Assembly (NCBI RefSeq): GCF_001522545.3
Contig: NC_031770.1
Coordinates: 108,631,368 to 108,695,367, forward strand
Source: Parus major
Taxonomy: Eukaryota; Chordata; Aves; Passeriformes; Paridae
Reading direction: 5' to 3'
DNA: 64,000 nucleotides
A program made the position numbers and the translations under genes. Shown here one piece after another: positions 59,441 to 64,000 of the stretch; the stretch's first letter is position 1; every line of letters begins with the position of its first letter. The notes beneath the pieces are model-generated. The model saw only the letters and a program-made list of their open reading frames with translations. It did no database searches and was not told the DNA's origin.

Positions 59441-59474
59441 GATCTTGAAGGTCTTTTCCAACTTTTATGATTCT
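59441..59474 (+). repeat. Short + CR1 terminus beside - CR1
   Basis: 'gatcttgaaggtcttttcca' and 'acttttatgattctctc' match the extreme 3' end of CR1 on the + strand, 70 bases right of the - copy. It is either a separate tiny insertion or the end of an inverted arrangement. Confidence 0.6.
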
Positions 59475-60679
59475 CTCTCTCTTTAACTGAGAAAAACCAC
59501 AGACAGCTGGTTAGATTAGACTGCTAACTTCAGGTGGCTACATTTAGGTGAGATGGATTTTTCTTCTCTGATATCCACACAGCACCCAGTCACTTCCAAA
59601 GATTTCACAGTCAAGTCAGGTATATTTACAAGTCAGGTTATTGGGTTGGAATATCCAGTGCTTTATAACAAATTTGCATAAAGAGCTGATGAGAGCTGGA
59701 CTAGCTCCCCACTGCAACACAAAAAGGGGAATTGTGTATTCTGCTAATAAAATACGCTCATTTTTTACTGTGTGTGTTTACTTATATTATGACTCACCTT
59801 AATATAGGCTGAAATGAGGGGAAGGAAAACCTTTTATAAGTACATTTTCATTGACTTTGAGTAGGGCCATAAGTGGATTTGAAATAGTTCTATAATTTTA
59901 GCCTTATTTTCAGCTTCCCTAAATTATCATATTTATCCAGAAATTAATAGAATTCTGTGTTTCCTGCTTGAAGATTTCTCTTTTTATATTTTTTTGGTGT
60001 TTTTTTTTTATTTTAGGGAACTTGGGAACTTTTGTCTTTTTAATTTTAATACTATTTTTGTGTTTTCAGTTCAATCTTTTCATCAGTGTGAACATCTGAG
60101 CTTAATAAAATATACACATGAGAAACAGACACATCAGTGAATGCTATCATTTCAAACTATAATGGTATAAAGAAACACTCTATTTTTAGTTTCAAAATTG
60201 TTTATATCATTTTTCCCCCTTTGGAAACATGGTCTTGACTAACAGTTATTGTGCACAGTCTTCAACTTTTTTCTATCTTTCCTTTGGGGAGTACCCAGGG
60301 TATAAAAAACAACAAAAAACAACAAAAAAACCCAACAGAGTTTAAAAGATGTTTCAGCTTTTAGTAATTAAGCTCTGGTGCGTATTACAAGAATATTAAT
60401 GCTCTCCTTCTCTATCTGAAGAGGATCTGGAGATTCACAAGGAATTACAAGAACGTGATTTACAAAACATAAAGCTCACATTGTCAGAGGATCCTCTGAA
60501 ATGCCTTCAGATGACAATTTTTTTTTCCTAGTGTTTCACTAGAAACAGTGAGCGGTGAGAGTCTCACAGCGTTAGGACATTTTTGTTTTGTTTTTTATTT
60601 CTCTCCCATGCTTAGGAGTAACTTGTTGGGTTTTTTTCCACCTCATGCTCACTCTCACAGATGAGCATTAGAGAGGGTT
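59475..60679. other. Unique AT-rich sequence, no gene seen
   Basis: Contains T-rich tracts near 59985-60010 and an A/C-rich simple tract at 60303-60332. No exon or repeat family was recognised. Confidence 0.55.
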
Positions 60680-61450
60680 TGGAAATGGAAGGCCTTTCTG
60701 TCTGCAGCTAGCAGGGTCAATTCAGTGTGGCAGCTGCGAGCGGGTGACATAGACTTATATTGACACAACCCACTTTTTGCTGCAGAATCACAAAGCGAAA
60801 GCACCCGGGGCTCTTCTGCCTTTTTCAATAAGATACGAATTTTTGTCTTCCTTGTATTAAGCAGAGATCTGTCATCTTGACTTGTACACTAAATGGTCCA
60901 TTCTGACTGCCTTGTTTGTGTCCAATCCCAGCCAGGATCTAGAAACATGTGTTAACATTCGGCATGTTTGGGGGCGAGCGGGAAGGGCCTGAGGCTAGAC
61001 TCCCTGATGTCTGCTGGAGGGTAGTCAATAATCATTAGCCCTTCAAGTGGTAGATGCCCAACATAAACTGTATTAATTTATTTAAAAAATCTTTACTTTA
61101 AGCCACAGGGAAAGGCATTTTAGAGAACGCAGCTCCCCTGAAGTAACGAAGCGGTGATAAAGACGTAGTGCCATGGAAGAGAAATTCTGGTTTATTGAGG
61201 GGGGTGAGGATGGTTTTTTAGCACTGTGTCATCAGCCAGAGCAATGGGAAACTATTAAAAGTAATTATCCCATGCCTGTCTGTCACTTAAGTTTATCCCT
61301 GTGGTGATAAAGAAGTGTGATTAGCCCCAAGTATTTTCTGATTGCCAACATCTCAGCGTTAGCCACAGAGCTAAACCTGCGGCGCTGGGGGAAGTTCTAA
61401 CGTTCATTGTTATCAACGCAAGGTAAATGAAGCTAGGCTTTTAAATTTTG
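60680..61450. promoter_or_regulatory. Strong candidate conserved non-coding element / enhancer
   Basis: The clearest conserved-element-like block in the window. CpGs recur in AT-rich context ('gcagctgcgagcgggtgaca', 'cacaaagcgaaagcaccc', 'aataagatacgaatttttg', 'agtaacgaagcggtgataa', 'ctgcggcgctggggg', 'gttctaacgttcattgttat'). The 10-mer GGTGATAAAG occurs at 61153-61162 and 61303-61312. An NKX2-type 'cacttaag' lies at 61284-61291 and a MEIS-like 'ctgtc' word lies just before it. 'gtgattagcccc' and SOX-like 'cattgttatcaa' words follow. No recognised repeat or open frame of note lies inside. The function is inferred. Confidence 0.45.
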
Positions 61451-62164
61451 TCTTTGATGGAGCTCAAAGAAACCAAGTTTTTGTACTAATTAAATATTCA
61501 GAGAAACTGTGAAGCATCTCATCTAACTGTGACTGTTTATGTGTGGATAGGTGTCAGTGGCAGGCCAAACATTGCTGTCATTTATATTTCCACCCATCTT
61601 GGCATGAGTTGGGTGGAATGGTGTTGATGGAGAGACTGATTTAGCATAGTTATTTCCATGTTTTTCTACTGCACATATATATCAGATGTATTAAAGCGAT
61701 AGAAAAAATTCCAATAGAAGGCAGAGAACTTGTAAGATAGCATTCAGTGCACCCAACATTTGAAGTCCAAAAGTGGGCAGATGACAGAAAGAACTGGGGA
61801 CATCCAAAGTGCAATCCAATCCATCCTGAAATAAATAGAATGGGTTTCCTCCTTGAGGTATCTACTCACATCCTTCAGCTACAGAGAGATCTGTGAGGTT
61901 GGTTTTCCCATTTTCATATAGCTGAAATCACATGAGAAGAGTCCCAGTGGAAAAATGTAAGGATTCCCCTATTGGGAGGAAATTCTCACATCCAAATTAA
62001 TCTAGTTTATCATAACCTATATCATTTCCAAGAAAAAGAGCTCCAGCAATAGGAACTCTGGATTCTTCTTGTTATATTTTAATATTATTATATTTTAATA
62101 TTGCTACATTGTTAGCATTTAACAAGTAAAGTACACAAAAGGAACTAAAGGGTATTCCTGTAAG
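61451..62164. other. Unique AT-rich sequence, no gene seen
   Basis: Holds the short direct duplication 'atattttaatatt' at about 62074-62101. No exon or repeat family was recognised. Confidence 0.5.
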
Positions 62165-63258
62165 ACACTGAAAAAGCCAACAGCCCAGCTGAAGCCGCTA
62201 CACCAACACAGGCAGTACAGGCTGTGAACAGGAGAAAATGGAAAGTGTATCAGGAAGGGCTTTTACAGATTTGTGTGCCAGAAAGAAAGGTCAAAGAAGA
62301 TGTACTCCCTGAAGAGCAAGGCAGGCAAACTGATAACATGGAAGAGAGGAAAGCTGAGGTACTCAAAAACATTTTTTGCCTCATTCTTCACTAACAAGTG
62401 TCTCTTCCCATCCCTTTTGAGTGGACAGGGAGTAGGATGGGGACTGTGGGATCAACATCCCCTTCTCTGTAAGAGAAGACCAGGTTCACCTAAGGAACCA
62501 GAACACACACTGGTCTATGGGACTTGATGGGGTGCATCCCAGAGCGTTAAGGGAATCAGTGAGGTATTTTCAAGCCACTCTCCAGCACATCTGAGTAGTC
62601 ATCATCCTCATCATCTGAGAAATCACAGCAGTCAGGTGAAGTGCCCAGTGACCAGAGAAGAGAAACATCACTCTCACTTTCACAAAAGGTGGAAAAGAAG
62701 ACCCTGGGAACTGTCAACCTATCATCTTCACCTCTGTGCCCAGGAAGATTTGGAATGAATTCTCCTAGAAGCCATGTTAGGGAATATGGAGGACAGAAAG
62801 GTTATTTGAGACAGTCAGCAAGGCTCCACCTAAGGCAAGACCTACCTTGCCACCTTTGTGGCCTTGTGTGATGGAGGGACTGTACCAGTGGTCAGGGAAG
62901 AGCTGTGAACACCATCTACCTGTACTCCTCTGAGGCTTTTGACACTGTCCACCATGACACACTTCTCTCTAAACTGAATTTGATGGATTGAATCTTCATT
63001 GCATGAGGAACTGGCTGCATTGTGGAATCCAGAATATCCAGATGGAGACAGTGACAAGCGATTTTTTTCTCAAGGGTCCATTCCAGGACCAGAGAGGTGG
63101 TAGATACCCCATCCCTGGAACCATTCAATGTCAGGCTGGGTGGAGTTATAAGAAACTTGATCTAGTTGAAAATGTCCTGTTCATTGCAGCTCATTGGACT
63201 GGATGGTTTTTAAAGATCCTTTCCAGCACAAACTATTCCATAATTCTATGATTATTAT
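62165..63258 (+). pseudogene. CR1 LINE, ORF2 reverse transcriptase remnant plus 3' end
   Basis: The longest CR1 in the window. Translated pieces follow ORF2 order: F-F-A-S-F-F-T-N-K (62371-62397) from the region before the reverse transcriptase, then S-G-E-V-P-S-D (near 62631-62652), then E-A-F-D-T-V-H-H-D-T-L-L-S-K-L (near 62931-62975). The last matches the conserved K-A-F-D-T-V-P-H-D motif, whose aspartate is a catalytic metal ligand. Frames change between pieces and stops interrupt them. At about 63065 the match jumps to the 3' untranslated region ('catccctggaaccattcaat', 'tttaaagatcctttccagca', 'taattctatgattatt'), so most of the reverse transcriptase and the rest of ORF2 are deleted. It is inactive. 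Confidence 0.85.
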
Positions 63259-64000
63259 ATTTTATAGCATTATTTAGTGGTTTAAATGTGAATTTGTCAG
63301 ATTCAGTAATCTTTTCAGATTTCTTAGAGTTGTTTTCATGGCATCTGAGATGAGAATTCATTTTTAAGTCTCTGTTGTAGTAATATATTTAGTACAACAA
63401 GCCTTCCTCTAAGTGTGTCTCAGAGAAGCCACAGGGATTATGCACATGCCCAGGTTTTTTGCTGAACTGGGGCATTAATCTTTAATATTATTGCTTTGGC
63501 TGTCCAGCTGGATAACGTGTCTGCAATTAGTTACCCTAAAATAACTGCATATGCACTGACAGATTCAATATCCTCTCTAATATATTGGAAAGGTGGGTCC
63601 TAGGTGGAGAACTACCAAGAAGCCACTGGGAAAACGACCTAAGAAAGGAAGGCAGGCTGATTTGACAGTAAGTTTCATGATATCCTCCCTTTAATGCCAT
63701 AGTTCTTCTGAACAAGTCTCATGTTTAACAAGACTGGGTGTGTAGTGCAGCAGGTTTTTCCTGCCTGGCAGATGGGCATTGACACGTGTAGACCTGTGTG
63801 TATCCAGAGCTGACACATCTCATTTAGCTTGTTGTTGTACTGCAAGGACCAACTTTTCATTTGTCCCAAAAATTTCCCAGCTTTCCATCTGATGCTTTAA
63901 TGTACAAGCCACTCAGACAAGTTACTGCTAAATGATCAATATTAATTCTTTAAAAAAAAATATTAAATATTTTTAATATTTGTCACAACCTAATAAAAAT
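63259..64000. other. Unique AT-rich sequence, no gene seen
   Basis: No exon or repeat family was recognised. An AT-only hairpin (aaatattaaa / tttaatattt, 4-base loop) lies at 63958-63981 near the right edge. Confidence 0.55.

Noticed and set aside
1..64000. CRISPR array, tRNA, rRNA, prokaryotic operon or replication origin
   Set aside because: No regularly spaced repeats, no cloverleaf-like or rRNA motifs and no Shine-Dalgarno plus long-frame structure were seen. The CR1 content fixes the sequence as avian-type nuclear DNA.

Overview
This is a 64 kb piece of vertebrate nuclear DNA, almost certainly from a bird. The main evidence is about two dozen CR1 LINE fragments. Several end in the avian CR1 3' signature, a short GATTCTRTG repeat preceded by a 'ggtcccttccaaccc'-like block. 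The rest is AT-rich, low-CpG, non-repetitive DNA with no operon structure and no ribosome binding sites. No protein-coding gene can be assigned with confidence. Nearly all open frames are short, and the longer ones lie in repeats or purine/pyrimidine-biased tracts. The window reads as an intergenic gene desert or the interior of very long introns.

Layout. From 1 to 34 kb there is unique AT-rich sequence with CR1 3' ends mostly on the + strand (1.9, 4.7, 6.9-7.7, 16.2, 21.2, 22.8, 25.6, 28.6 and 33.9 kb). One of these, at 6.94-7.75 kb, is split by an apparent solo LTR. From 34.6 to 59.4 kb the CR1 fragments are mostly on the - strand (34.6, 39.7, 42.2, 47.3, 49.1, 50.9, 53.8, 57.2 and 59.2 kb). 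This half also holds a - strand LTR-like block near 47.65-48.15 kb and a degraded L2-type reverse transcriptase fragment at 43.1-43.5 kb. At 53.9 kb a small + CR1 end is nested inside a - CR1. From 62.2 to 63.26 kb there is an internally deleted + CR1 that still shows reverse transcriptase remnants.

Between the repeats are several repeat-free blocks that look like conserved non-coding elements: 12.48-13.25, 18.59-18.75, 21.5-22.1, 23.7-23.9, 40.9-41.4, 55.0-56.1 and 60.68-61.45 kb. They carry homeodomain, POU and SOX type motifs and more CpGs than their surroundings. The clearest motif is a canonical SOX-POU composite site at 12626-12640. Together they suggest a regulatory desert around a developmental gene outside the window. 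That is inference, since conservation cannot be tested here.

Three weak exon candidates are recorded with low confidence: 26229-26392 (-), 30481-30650 (+) and the 113-codon frame at 55244-55582 (-). No tRNA, rRNA, CRISPR array, CpG island or complete mobile element was found.
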